Of a DNA stretch of 64,000 nucleotides, positions 45,243 to 54,574 are shown in pieces (positions within the stretch are counted from its first letter, which is position 1; every line of letters starts with the position of its first letter). Source of the DNA: Pirellulales bacterium (lineage in GTDB: Bacteria; Planctomycetota; Planctomycetia; Pirellulales; JACPPG01); contig DASXEJ010000008.1 in NCBI GenBank assembly GCA_036490175.1, positions 57,879-121,878 on the forward strand. The letters run 5' to 3'. The notes under the pieces are model-generated. The model saw only the letters and a list, made by a program, of their open reading frames with translations, was not told the DNA's origin and did not search any database. The translations under genes and the position numbers were made by a program.

Positions 45243-48164
45243 ATGCGCGGTGCACGTGTTTTGTGTTCCTTGGCCGTGTCACTCTGCTTGTCCATTGTCG
45301 TGCGCGTGGTCGCGGCTGACACGCAATCCGGGAAGGTTGGCGAGTCCGACACGGTGTGGATAACTGCCGCCGAGCCGGACACGACAATTCCTAACTTCGG
45401 TTGCAAGCTGCTAGTCCGAGAGGTCCTGCGTCAGGCAGTCTTGATTGCGGCACGCGACGAACCCGGTCTGTCGACGCATGACATGGCCCTGCGCGAAACC
45501 ATGCCGGCCGATGGCGAGGTTGGTAAGAACGTACTCGATGTCTCGACAACGGAGTCCATCGGCCAATTCGTACGTCTCCGGGTGCGAGGTGGTCCGAGAA
45601 AAGAGACGGCACTGTTGTATGAAAAGCAAATTCCCGTGAGGCTCATCCAGCGTCAGGCGCTCGACTATTCCACGCTGATCGTCGCGGTCGAAGAACTGTC
45701 CCGCACTGAGCTCGCGGAGGCCTTGCGAAAGACTAGGTTGAAAGGACAGCCGCCTGCCCAGAAAAACAACGTGACGATTACGCCCGAGATCCGCAAACAG
45801 CTTGCGGAAATGAACTACTTCTCACAGTTTGCCGCTTTACGCGAGCTTCATGCACTGGAACGTGACCAAGGACAGTCCGCGGCAACACTCGGGGGATTGG
45901 TTTGTGCCTATGCCAACCTCGGCCAGATGTGCAGCTTCCACTGGAACGCCTCATCTAAGGCGTTACAAGCCAGATCCCTGTTATATGCCCAGCGTTTGGT
46001 GGAACTCGACTCTGCTAGTCCCGCGTCCTTACGTCATCGAGCGTATGCAAAAGCGTTTGCCGGTTTACATGCCGCCGCGATCGAAGACTTGCAGGCCGCA
46101 CGCGACGCGGACAAGAAGTTCAACGCAAATCCTGCAACGATGGCGCAAACTACCTGGGAGCCATTGATAAGCGCTTTATGCAATTTCGACTACGGCGCCG
46201 CGGAAAAGCTAGCGACAGGTGACCAGGATGAATTGGCGACCATGGTGACATTCATGATCGTGCAACACTCTGCCTGCGTTCCGCTGGTCATGTCTGCCGG
46301 AGACCGAGCCTTAAACGTCATACCCGAATGCTATTGGATTTTCGACCTTTTGGACTTTCTTGGGGGCGTGAGCTTGAAGCACGTCACGACCGTGCATGGT
46401 CCTAAGGTTTTGCAAGAAACCGTATCCCAGCGGTTGCGATTGATACCGCGGTTGCCTAAGGGCATTGAAAAAGAGCTCAATGACGCAGCACCAGACAATC
46501 CCGATCAAGATATTGATCCCGCTTGGTCCGCTGGGGTCCGTCGTCCGGCGCTTGTTCGCGCCCTGGTCAAAGCAGGCATGACAGCCGAAGACAAGGGTGA
46601 ACCGTCCTGGGAATTCCTGGGGCGCATGCTGGAGGACGTTTCTCTTGTGCACGTTTATCGTCGACTATCGTTCTTTCATGCCAACCTTGCATTACCTCTA
46701 GAGAATTACCAAGCTCAACTTCCATTGGCATATAAGGTGGTCACGGACCATCCCTATGCGCCCGTCTTGAAGTATGCCGTCGTGGACCCCCAATACTACG
46801 CCGCAGAAATTCAAGAGCGGTTCTCCAACCTAAGGATCGTCGACGCAGATATTTCAAGCCGCCCGCTGGCAGCTCTTTCCTGGTACGGGCTACCAGATAC
46901 TGAGACCGTTGGGCACCTGCTTTGGAAGGTTATTCAACGACATGCCGATGACGTTTCTCGTGATCTTGAGTTGCTCGCAGAAGTGAATGATACGCCGGGT
47001 GTGGTGTTCTATCACCGGCTGCGCGCGGTGAGTCCCAAATCTCCGATTGGCGCAGCTTTTTTTATTAGCGAGTTGGATGATTTTGACGAAAAGCGCTATC
47101 AAAGCATCGAGCAAGAATTCGGCGACCATCCGATCGTTCTGAGGAACTTGGGAGAATCGTATACGCGATTCATGAAATATGACGAAGCCGAGCGCGTCCT
47201 CAAGGAGTACGTCAAGCGATGGCCTGACATCAAGGGAAATCGCCGTTTAGCCGACGTGTATTTGAAACAGAAAAAATACGACGAATGGAAAAATGCTCTC
47301 GATGAGTCTCTCAAATTTGATGATGCTGGCCTCGAACACGCCCAGGTTCGAGTCGAGATCGCTAAATATCTCATGGAGCATGACCGCCTTGATGATGCAA
47401 TCCCATACGCCGACGACGCGGCTCGTACCGGGGCGGGTTGGGCGTTGCTTGTCGCAGCGGATGTCCACGAAGCCGCTGGCGATTTGGATCGAGCAGGTGA
47501 ATTGATGCGCGCAAACTCCGAGCGCTATATGACTGATCGATACAAGTGGTTCTTTTGGTGTCGCAAAACCGGCCATGGCGATGAAAAAAAGGCGCAAGAT
47601 CTAGTGATGACGCAGGTCGACGATATGAAATCGAGCACTCTGCCTGCGGATCTGGACTTACTGGGCGACATATACGTAATGCTCGGACAGCAAGACTTGG
47701 CCCGCAAAGCCTGTCAATCCGCATTGGAAGCAGGCGGCTCGGACTTTGTGCTTGACGGTATTCATGCGATTATCTTGGCGGATGCCGCCAATCATGCCGA
47801 CGCGAGAGACGTCTTACTTGATACGACCGTCCAACGCATTCCTCGTAACTTTCCCACCGAACTTGGCTTCGTCATGTGGCTAAAGAAAGTGTACGGTCCG
47901 GCCCCGGATGCGAAGACCGACGATGCGGCGCTAGAGAAACTTATCGATCGCGCCGACGAAGAATCTGCCGAAAGACTCATCCTCAGCTATTATGCTGCGC
48001 GTCACTATCAGCATCGCGGCCGCAGCGATCACGCACAAAGGTACGTGCAGCGTTGCCTGAAGGAACCTTATTCCGTGAGAGGCAATACCGCATTCGCCAT
48101 GGCAGGGGCGCTCGCCCGAGAGTTAGAAGCGAAGGACGTTAAAGCGAAGAATATCGCCAATTAA
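45243..48164 (+). CDS. Large secreted TPR-repeat protein
   Basis: A 973-residue protein with a signal peptide (MRGARVLCSLAVSLCLSIVVRVVAAD) and a GGAG about nine bases before the ATG. The first 170 residues hold a SH3-like or beta domain; the rest is helical, with clear TPR-type units such as NLGESYTRFMKYDEAERVLKEY (about 635) and DLLGDIYVMLGQQDLARKACQSA (about 800). It probably scaffolds protein complexes in the periplasm. No enzyme domain is seen. Its coding sequence is somewhat richer in A and T than neighbouring genes. Confidence 0.82.
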   Translation: MRGARVLCSLAVSLCLSIVVRVVAADTQSGKVGESDTVWITAAEPDTTIPNFGCKLLVREVLRQAVLIAARDEPGLSTHDMALRETMPADGEVGKNVLDVSTTESIGQFVRLRVRGGPRKETALLYEKQIPVRLIQRQALDYSTLIVAVEELSRTELAEALRKTRLKGQPPAQKNNVTITPEIRKQLAEMNYFSQFAALRELHALERDQGQSAATLGGLVCAYANLGQMCSFHWNASSKALQARSLLYAQRLVELDSASPASLRHRAYAKAFAGLHAAAIEDLQAARDADKKFNANPATMAQTTWEPLISALCNFDYGAAEKLATGDQDELATMVTFMIVQHSACVPLVMSAGDRALNVIPECYWIFDLLDFLGGVSLKHVTTVHGPKVLQETVSQRLRLIPRLPKGIEKELNDAAPDNPDQDIDPAWSAGVRRPALVRALVKAGMTAEDKGEPSWEFLGRMLEDVSLVHVYRRLSFFHANLALPLENYQAQLPLAYKVVTDHPYAPVLKYAVVDPQYYAAEIQERFSNLRIVDADISSRPLAALSWYGLPDTETVGHLLWKVIQRHADDVSRDLELLAEVNDTPGVVFYHRLRAVSPKSPIGAAFFISELDDFDEKRYQSIEQEFGDHPIVLRNLGESYTRFMKYDEAERVLKEYVKRWPDIKGNRRLADVYLKQKKYDEWKNALDESLKFDDAGLEHAQVRVEIAKYLMEHDRLDDAIPYADDAARTGAGWALLVAADVHEAAGDLDRAGELMRANSERYMTDRYKWFFWCRKTGHGDEKKAQDLVMTQVDDMKSSTLPADLDLLGDIYVMLGQQDLARKACQSALEAGGSDFVLDGIHAIILADAANHADARDVLLDTTVQRIPRNFPTELGFVMWLKKVYGPAPDAKTDDAALEKLIDRADEESAERLILSYYAARHYQHRGRSDHAQRYVQRCLKEPYSVRGNTAFAMAGALARELEAKDVKAKNIAN

Positions 48165-48289
48165 GAAAGCGACCGGGGCTACGGTAATCCTCTGCCGTTT
48201 TCTCGGCAATGGATCGACTACAAAACGGCATTTAATGGCCGAGCCCTTTCAGCGTAAGCGAGTCGGGTCCCGCCGCAAGCCTTCTTTGT

Positions 48290-48619
48290 CTATCCTGTAA
48301 ATCGCCCCAATAGGACAATCGACGAGAGGGCCAGCACAATCCCAATCACCTCTTGCCAGCGCAGGGTCTCGTGCAACACGACCACACCGATCCCCGCCAT
48401 CAGGATTACCATCGTCGATGCGTACACAACGCCGAGCGTCGCGAATTGCATTCTCCGCATTACCACGACCCATCCAAACGCCGTGCATGCGTACATGCTA
48501 AAGCCTAGCGCGAACCAGACAGTCAACAGCGGGGAGGAGTGGTCGCTGGCCCGCTTCAGAAAATAGTCGGCCGTCGCTGAGAAGAGACATATTCCGATCG
48601 TGATCAAAACCGCGTTCAT
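48290..48619 (-). CDS. Small four-helix transporter (SMR/EamA type)
   Basis: A 109-residue protein with four membrane helices and short loops, the size of a small multidrug resistance protein. The second half has ATLGVVYASTMVILMAGIGV and LRWQEVIGIVLALSSIVLL, close to SMR/EamA patterns. The conserved membrane Glu of EmrE (helix 1) appears to be replaced by Asp in SATADYFLKRAS. It could move cationic compounds or lipid-linked sugars as a dimer. No adjoining partner gene is present. Confidence 0.75.
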   Translation of the reverse strand: MNAVLITIGICLFSATADYFLKRASDHSSPLLTVWFALGFSMYACTAFGWVVVMRRMQFATLGVVYASTMVILMAGIGVVVLHETLRWQEVIGIVLALSSIVLLGRFTG

Positions 48620-48929
48620 ACGTTAAAAGCCATTTCCTTAACCGGCGATGTGTCTGCTGCGCTTGGCGTTTGATCGTGAATTCGCCCAACGATCGCACGA
48701 TGCTTGATCACGGTCAATTCGTATAGGGAGGCGCCGGGCGAGCGACTTCTTCCCTGGAGGAGTCTGCCTCTCAGCACGCATCCTCGACAGATCGGATCTG
48801 AGGTCGCAAGCAAGGTGGATGGGTGCGGCAATTGCTGGCGCAATGCAGCAAAGTCAGAACGGGTAGATTCTGCAGCTGGAACGGGGCCGAGACCTCCTTA
48901 GGTACGGTTGTTCGATCCCGTCTGCTCGG
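48620..48929. other. Intergenic region between the small transporter and DUF1501 genes
   Basis: About 310 bases with no supported gene. It should contain the promoter of the small transporter gene. Confidence 0.35.
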
Positions 48930-50375
48930 TCACGCAAACAACGAGCGCAGCGGTTGACCATCGGCGATGCGCCAGGGCCGGCCCGTTAGATCGTGTACTT
49001 CCGTCGCAGGATCGATGCCGAAGCGCCAATAGATCGTCGCAGCCAGATCGGCCGGAGTGACCGGATCGCGCGCCGGAAAGGCGCCGGTTTTATCGCTCGC
49101 TCCAAAAACAGCGCCCCCCGTTACACCGCCTCCTGCCATGAGCACGGTATAGCAGTCGGGCCAGTGATCGCGGCCGCCATTTTTGTTGATCGTGGGCGTT
49201 CGACCAAACTCGCCCATCGCCACGACCAATGTCGTATCGAGTAAACCGCGTTCCTCGAGATCCTCAAGCAGCGCCGCCAGCGATCGATCCGCCGCAGGCA
49301 ACAGGAAATCCTTGTGTTGCGCGAAGTTTTGATGGTGCGCGTCCCAGTTCTGTCCCTGCTGTCGAAAATCAAACACATTGACAAACGGCACACCGGCTTC
49401 GACCAATCGTCGTGCCAACAATAGATTCTGGCCGCGCATGTGGCGTGCGAATCCCATTTCCGCGCCGTTTCCGCCACCGCCGCCAGACCCTACGGCGACA
49501 GCAGCGATGTCATAGCCGTACCGGTCGCGCATTTGCGTCGATTCACTTGAAAGGTCAAGCGCTGCGCGTAGAGACTCGCTGCCCAGCAGCTGATAGGCCT
49601 TCTCGCTAGCGAGCTGCCAGTGCCTCAGCGGCGAAGTTATGGCAGCGGTTCGTAGGGGTGTTTGCAGTGAGGCCAGCAACTCGCGTCGATCGGAAAGGCG
49701 TTGCTCCGACTCGCCTGCGGGAATCGCCAGCGCACCGGCGCTATAAACGCGGCGTTCAGGATCGACGGTCACTTGCAGCGGGTCGTACGCGGCGCCGAGA
49801 AATCCGCCTCCTTGGCACGGAACGTCCACCACGTTGTGGAAGACATAAGGAAGCGCGGCGTGCGGAACGTCGAGACGCAGGTGACGCCGCAAATAGCTCA
49901 GTGATGCACCGTAACAAGGAAACACTTGTTTGATCGGCGCGAATTCCTCTCGATCTCCGGTCGGCGCTTGGCGGCCGGTCAGGGCCTCGGTCGATGCCGA
50001 ATCATGCAGCCGATTCTGATGGTGCATGCTGCGAACAAGCGCCACTTTGTGCATCAACCGCGCCATCTTCGGCAAATGCTCAGACACGAAAAGGCCAGGC
50101 ACCGAAGTCGAAACCGGCTTGAATTCGCCGCGCACCTCGGCCGGTGCATCCGGCTTCAGGTCATACGTGTCTAAATGGCTCGGACCGCCATAATAGAACA
50201 CAACGATGCAAGCCTTGAGCGGCGGAAGCCCTGCGGGCTCGATCGACCGCGCCTGGGCGCGGGATTCCAGCAACCCCGCCAAGCCTAACCCGAAGCCACC
50301 AACGCCCATTCTTAGCAATGAGCGGCGCGACAGCTCTTCGATCGGCCAGGAGTTTCTTCGCACGTAGGACGTCAT
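48930..50375 (-). CDS. DUF1501 protein with Tat-type signal
   Basis: From the ATG at 50375 the protein has 481 residues. Residues about 16-40 (SRRSLLRMGVGGFGLGLAGLL) look like a twin-arginine signal. The body follows DUF1501, a sulfatase- and alkaline-phosphatase-like fold: FYYGGPSHLDTYDLKPDAP, HLPKMARLMHKVALVRSM and VVAMGEFGRTPTINKNGGRDHWP. Such genes are very abundant in planctomycetes and usually pair with a PSD1 gene; here the partner is absent, unlike the pair at 56-61 kb. Substrate and function are unknown. Confidence 0.88.
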   Translation of the reverse strand: MTSYVRRNSWPIEELSRRSLLRMGVGGFGLGLAGLLESRAQARSIEPAGLPPLKACIVVFYYGGPSHLDTYDLKPDAPAEVRGEFKPVSTSVPGLFVSEHLPKMARLMHKVALVRSMHHQNRLHDSASTEALTGRQAPTGDREEFAPIKQVFPCYGASLSYLRRHLRLDVPHAALPYVFHNVVDVPCQGGGFLGAAYDPLQVTVDPERRVYSAGALAIPAGESEQRLSDRRELLASLQTPLRTAAITSPLRHWQLASEKAYQLLGSESLRAALDLSSESTQMRDRYGYDIAAVAVGSGGGGGNGAEMGFARHMRGQNLLLARRLVEAGVPFVNVFDFRQQGQNWDAHHQNFAQHKDFLLPAADRSLAALLEDLEERGLLDTTLVVAMGEFGRTPTINKNGGRDHWPDCYTVLMAGGGVTGGAVFGASDKTGAFPARDPVTPADLAATIYWRFGIDPATEVHDLTGRPWRIADGQPLRSLFA

Positions 50376-50761
50376 GTTTCGATCACTTATCCACCTTGAT
50401 AGCCGACAGCAGCGTGAAATCCGCCGCGAGCCGCGCAGCAGGCAAATCGTTTGCACAATTGTAGCAAGCAGGCCACGCCGACTCTATGCGGCAGAGCACA
50501 GACACGGACGATCGGGACCGCGTCCGACCCCAATCGACGTGGCACCAATAAGATAAATCTCTGCCGAGATGCCCCCCGCACGGTGGCTCCCGTTCCTCGT
50601 CCCGGTGCCGGATCAGGTGCGGCCCGTCTCGAAGGCGTCGCGCGCTGCCGCAGGTTGCGATAGCGAGAGCTATGAACTTGCAATCAGCGATTCGCGCGGC
50701 CAAGATCAGGGACGCTGGCGCAGTCGCGATCTGACGGCAATTCTCTTAGGTGGGGTGCCTC
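50376..50761. other. Divergent promoter region of the DUF1501 and histidine kinase genes
   Basis: About 386 bases between divergently transcribed genes, with no supported gene. It must hold both promoters, though no consensus box stands out. Confidence 0.35.
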
Positions 50762-51958
50762 ATGGCGGGTGCAGCGACGATGAAGCAGGAGCAGCTAGAC
50801 GCCCTGTTGATTGTGCAAGCGCAGGTTCTGGAGACGCTCTCTGGCGAAGCCACTCTCAAGGAGATGCTCGAAGCGTTCGCCAAGACCATCGAACGGCAGT
50901 CGGGCGACATGCTATGTTCGATCCTGCTCTTGGAGGGCAACACGCTCCGTCATGGTGCGGCCCCCAGCCTTCCAGATGAGTACAGCCGCGCCATCGATGG
51001 CGCGATGATCGGTCCGGCGGCCGGCTCCTGCGGCACGGCCGCCTTTACCAAGAAGACGGTTATCGTAGCAGACATCGCTCAGGATCATCTTTGGGTCGAC
51101 TACCGAGATTTGGCCCTCAGCCACGGGCTTCAGGCGTGCTGGTCGACCCCGATCATAGGCGATAGCGGCGACGTGCTCGGAACGTTCGCCATGTACTATC
51201 GAACTCCGCGGCAGCCGAACGAGCGTGAGCAACGGCTCATGACGATTTGGACCAACGTCGCTGCGCTAGCCATCAGACGAAAGCAGGTCGAGGACGCGCT
51301 CAGGGCTGAGCAGCGTTATTTACTGCACCTCTTCAGAGCGCAGGAGTACGAACGCAAGATCACGGCTTACGAAATCCACGACGGCATAGCGCAATATGCG
51401 GCTGCGGCCATCATGCACTTGGACAGTCATCGACACACACTCGTTCAACGGGCGCCCAAGGCGGATCTTGACATGGTCGAGCATCTATTGCGCAAAACAC
51501 TTGAAGAGAGTCGTCGCCTCATCGATGGTCTCAGACCGCCGGCTCTGGACGAGTTGGGTGTGGTTGCGGCGATCGAGCATCTGGTCCAGGCTCCATCGGC
51601 GAACGGTCCGCTCTGCACGTTTGAACACGGTGCTGATTTTGAACGTCTAACGCCTGCATTGGAGGTGGCAATTTTTCGAATCGTTCAGGAAGCCGTCACG
51701 AACGCCACGAAACATAGTGGTAGCGCGAATGTAGAGATCGTTTTGCGCCGAGAAGCGGATCATGTTCACCTGCATGTGCGAGATTGGGGCACGGGCTTCA
51801 AGGCAACGTCGATCTCGGAAAGCGGGCTCGGCCTGCTAGGTATCCGCGAGCGCGTGCGGCTGTTGGGCGGCACCGTTGCCATCGACAGCGAACCCGGCAA
51901 GGGGACGACCGTTTCTGTAGATTTGCCAATCGTTCCCCTTCCGAGCGATGGGATCTGA
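50762..51958 (+). CDS. GAF-domain sensor histidine kinase (NarL-partner type)
   Basis: About 398 residues from the ATG at 50762, chosen for the AGGTGGGG upstream. A GAF domain (about 20-180; SCGTAAFTKKTVIVADI) is followed by a short coiled coil and a HisKA_3 dimerisation helix with the phosphorylated His in AYEIHDGIAQYAA (about 208). The ATPase domain has VQEAVTNATKHSGSA, DWGTGFK and GLGLLGIRERVRLLGG. There is no membrane segment, so it senses a cytoplasmic signal. No response regulator gene is adjacent, so its partner lies elsewhere. Confidence 0.9.
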   Translation: MAGAATMKQEQLDALLIVQAQVLETLSGEATLKEMLEAFAKTIERQSGDMLCSILLLEGNTLRHGAAPSLPDEYSRAIDGAMIGPAAGSCGTAAFTKKTVIVADIAQDHLWVDYRDLALSHGLQACWSTPIIGDSGDVLGTFAMYYRTPRQPNEREQRLMTIWTNVAALAIRRKQVEDALRAEQRYLLHLFRAQEYERKITAYEIHDGIAQYAAAAIMHLDSHRHTLVQRAPKADLDMVEHLLRKTLEESRRLIDGLRPPALDELGVVAAIEHLVQAPSANGPLCTFEHGADFERLTPALEVAIFRIVQEAVTNATKHSGSANVEIVLRREADHVHLHVRDWGTGFKATSISESGLGLLGIRERVRLLGGTVAIDSEPGKGTTVSVDLPIVPLPSDGI

Positions 51959-52070
51959 ACTGCGACGCCATCCGTGCCGCAAAGCCCGTTCAAGGCAATG
52001 CCGCCCGAGGTCCTGCTGGTCCGGATATCGATCGAGTTTTCGGCACTTCCACGCGGCTATAATGACGGAC

Positions 52071-53450
52071 ATGAACCGATTGCACTCGACACTACTTGCT
52101 CTGCCGCTCTTGCTCGTCGTTGGACCATTGCCTGGAATGGCCGAAGGGGGTAGCCCATCATGGAAGGCCGGCATCGCCAAGGCCATTATCACGCCGGACA
52201 AGCCTGTCTGGCTCGCGGGGTATGGAAGCAAACGTCCGCCCGATGGAAAATTGCACGACTTGTGGATGAAGGCCCTGGCGCTGGAGGATGATGCAGGTCG
52301 AAGAGTCGTGCTGGTGACCAGCGATTTCCAGGGAGTCCCCAAAAGCATGAGCGATCCGGTGTTCGCTCGATTGCGAGACAAATTCGGACTCGAGCGACAC
52401 CAGGTACTACTTACCTTCTCGCACAATCACTGCGGCCCACGACTAGGTGATGATCTGGTCGACTACTATCCGGTTGAGGCGGAGCAAGTGGAACTCGTCA
52501 ACCAGTACACCGCGCAAATGATTGACCGCATGGTGGCAATGGTCGGCGAAGCGCTGGGCAAGCTCGCACCAGCCCGTCTGCAGACTGGACAGGGCAGGGC
52601 AACCTTTGCCGTCAACCGGCGGAACAACCCCGAGGCCGAGGTGCCGGCATTGATGGCAGCGGGAAAACCCCTTGCCGGCCCGGTTGATCATTCCGTTCCC
52701 GTGATGACCGTCACGCGGCCTGACGGCCGGATCGACGCCATTCTCTTTGGCTACGCTTGTCATCCGACCACGCTCAATTTTTTCACCTGGTGCGGCGACT
52801 ATCCAGGCTTTGCACAGCTGGAATTGGAAGCGTGCCACGCGGGCGCCACTGCATTGTTTGTCAACACCTGTGGCGGCGATCAGAATCCTTTACCGCGCCG
52901 CAGCGTTGAGCTGTGCCAGCGCTACGGGCACATGCTCGCCGCGGGCGTCGAAGATGTCCTGCGGCAGCCGCTCGCGCCCGTATCGCCGGGATTGCGCACC
53001 GCGTTCGCGTACGTCGAGCTTCCCTATGCGAAGGTCGCGTCGCGCGACGAGCTATTCGAGGCTCGTCAAGGCGATAACGCCATACGCGCACGTTGGGCCG
53101 CGCGGATGCTCGACAAGCTCGAGCGCGGGGAAACGTTTCCGGCATCGTATCCGTATCCTTTGCACGCCTGGCAATTGGGCAAAGAGATGCTCGTCGTCGG
53201 CATGGGTGCGGAAACGGTCGTGGACTATGCTTTGCGGTTCAAGAAGGAATTTGGTCCCGGTACATGGGTTTGCGGATATGCCGACGATATGATCGCGTAC
53301 ATTCCTTCGCGGCGCGTTTGGGAGGAAGGTGGTTACGAAGGCGGGTCGAACCTTTACGAATACGGTCGTCCGGCCTTGCGCTGGTCGGGCTACATCGAAG
53401 ATCGCATCGCTGAGACAGTGCGCACGCTGGTGCAGCAAGTACGCGAATGA
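52071..53450 (+). CDS. Secreted neutral/alkaline ceramidase-like hydrolase
   Basis: From the ATG at 52071 the protein has 459 residues and begins with a signal peptide (MNRLHSTLLALPLLLVVGP). The ATG at 52062 is an alternative; longer reading adds a non-signal extension. The body matches neutral ceramidase: KAIITPDKPVWLAGY, HDLWMKALALED, LTFSHNHCGPRL with zinc-ligand His residues, and YACHPTTL with the next zinc ligand. Ceramidases cleave the amide of ceramide; planctomycetes encode many such proteins of uncertain substrate, so another amide is possible. Confidence 0.85.
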   Translation: MNRLHSTLLALPLLLVVGPLPGMAEGGSPSWKAGIAKAIITPDKPVWLAGYGSKRPPDGKLHDLWMKALALEDDAGRRVVLVTSDFQGVPKSMSDPVFARLRDKFGLERHQVLLTFSHNHCGPRLGDDLVDYYPVEAEQVELVNQYTAQMIDRMVAMVGEALGKLAPARLQTGQGRATFAVNRRNNPEAEVPALMAAGKPLAGPVDHSVPVMTVTRPDGRIDAILFGYACHPTTLNFFTWCGDYPGFAQLELEACHAGATALFVNTCGGDQNPLPRRSVELCQRYGHMLAAGVEDVLRQPLAPVSPGLRTAFAYVELPYAKVASRDELFEARQGDNAIRARWAARMLDKLERGETFPASYPYPLHAWQLGKEMLVVGMGAETVVDYALRFKKEFGPGTWVCGYADDMIAYIPSRRVWEEGGYEGGSNLYEYGRPALRWSGYIEDRIAETVRTLVQQVRE

Positions 53451-53460
53451 AGTCGTCCGT

Positions 53461-53856
53461 TCACGCCTCCTTGGCGACTGCCGCACTGCGCTCGGCAATC
53501 AGGCGATTGATCGCTTCATTGGCCGGCCGGATTTCGAAAGGCCCCATTTTCACGCCTGGATGTTTCGACATCAACGAGATCGCATGGTTCAGGTCGCGGG
53601 CTTCTAGCAGCAGAATGCCGCCGAGCGTTTCCTTGGTTTCCGCGTACGGACCATCGGTAGCTTCGATCTTGCCATACTTCATTTGCAGCGTGACCGCGTT
53701 ACGGGCGGAATCGAGCGCTTCTCCTCCCAGAAAATGACCTCCTCGCCGCAGTTCATCGTCGTAGGTAAAGCATTCTTCCATCATCCTCTGCGCGTCTTGC
53801 TGGGGAATCTCTGCGAACTTCGACTCATCAATAAATCCTAAGCAGACGTATTTCAC
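53461..53856 (-). CDS. DGPF (YCII-related) protein 1
   Basis: A 131-residue protein of the YCII/DGPF family with the hallmark [13 protein letters not shown] (about 67-79). It starts at a GTG with GAGGAG at proper spacing. Such proteins form small dimeric alpha/beta barrels; their reaction is not known. They are typical neighbours and targets of ECF42 sigma factors, and one is encoded two genes upstream. A matching promoter-like site lies 64 bases before the start codon. Confidence 0.9.
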   Translation of the reverse strand: MKYVCLGFIDESKFAEIPQQDAQRMMEECFTYDDELRRGGHFLGGEALDSARNAVTLQMKYGKIEATDGPYAETKETLGGILLLEARDLNHAISLMSKHPGVKMGPFEIRPANEAINRLIAERSAAVAKEA

Positions 53857-53919
53857 GGCGACTCCTCGTTAAATGATTGTCGTTCTTGCTCGGCCTTACC
53901 GCTGCCAAGTTTTCATCCT

Positions 53920-53949
53920 GTAGTCGAATGGGCCAAGCTGTAATCGACA
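53920..53949 (-). promoter_or_regulatory. ECF42-type promoter before DGPF gene 1
   Basis: Reading the minus strand, TGTCGA (53949-53944) is followed after exactly 17 bases by CGACTAC (53926-53920). The start codon of the DGPF gene lies 64 bases further. The same pair and spacing occur before the second DGPF gene. I recall TGTCGA and CGA/TC as the -35 and -10 elements of ECF42 sigma factors. Confidence 0.75.
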
Positions 53950-53997
53950 TTGCGCGCGGAATTTGGAGTTTTTGTGAGGACAAATGGGTCCGATCCA

Positions 53998-54414
53998 TTA
54001 TTTGAGCCTGGATTTGAGGCGGGCTTCCTGCTCTTGCAGTTCGGGAGTGAGCGCCTCGCCGAAGTCCTCCGCCTCAAAATACGGACGAATTTCAATGTCG
54101 GAGTTTTCCTTCATCGGGTTCGGGCATTTCTTCACCCAGTCGATCGCTTCCTGTAGCGAAGAGACCTTCCACACCCAGTACCCGGCGATCAACTCCTTTG
54201 TCTCAGCGAATGGCCCATCGATGACGGTGCGATTTGAGCCGGAGAACCGAACACGGACGCCGCGAGAACTTGGCGTCAGTCCCGCACCGTCGAGCATGAT
54301 TCCCGCGTTGATCAACTCCTCGTTGAATTTGCCCATAGCCGAGAGCAATTCGGTAGTCGGCATCTCGCCCGCTTCTGACCCTTGGGACGCTTTGACCATT
54401 ACCATGACTTTCAT
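53998..54414 (-). CDS. DGPF (YCII-related) protein 2
   Basis: A 138-residue paralogue with the hallmark DGPFAETKELIAGYW (about 75-89). The ATG follows AGGAGT. The sequence is far from that of the first copy outside the hallmark, so it is an old duplication or a separate acquisition. It lies between the sigma factor gene and DGPF gene 1 and has its own matching promoter-like site 65 bases upstream. Confidence 0.9.
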   Translation of the reverse strand: MKVMVMVKASQGSEAGEMPTTELLSAMGKFNEELINAGIMLDGAGLTPSSRGVRVRFSGSNRTVIDGPFAETKELIAGYWVWKVSSLQEAIDWVKKCPNPMKENSDIEIRPYFEAEDFGEALTPELQEQEARLKSRLK

Positions 54415-54478
54415 GACGTAACTCCTGGAATTAGTGTTGGAATGTGATCGACGTCGGCTATTTTCCGACTTTCACACA

Positions 54479-54508
54479 GTAGTCGAACGAGAATTTCGCC
54501 TATCGACA
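54479..54508 (-). promoter_or_regulatory. ECF42-type promoter before DGPF gene 2
   Basis: On the minus strand TGTCGA (54508-54503) is followed after 17 bases by CGACTAC (54485-54479), 65 bases before the start codon. It is identical in both boxes and in spacer length to the site before DGPF gene 1, while the spacer sequences differ. Conservation of boxes only is what a shared sigma factor would select. Confidence 0.75.
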
Positions 54509-54574
54509 GCCGTCGCCAAGATTTCGCCAGAAACCTGTCGGTCACCAACGCGCACGGGAAATTCCGGTCAAGAA

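Noticed and set aside
52058..52063. A TATAAT hexamer just before the ceramidase gene
   Set aside because: It overlaps one of the two candidate start codons, too close to serve as that gene's -10 box, and no -35 partner is seen.
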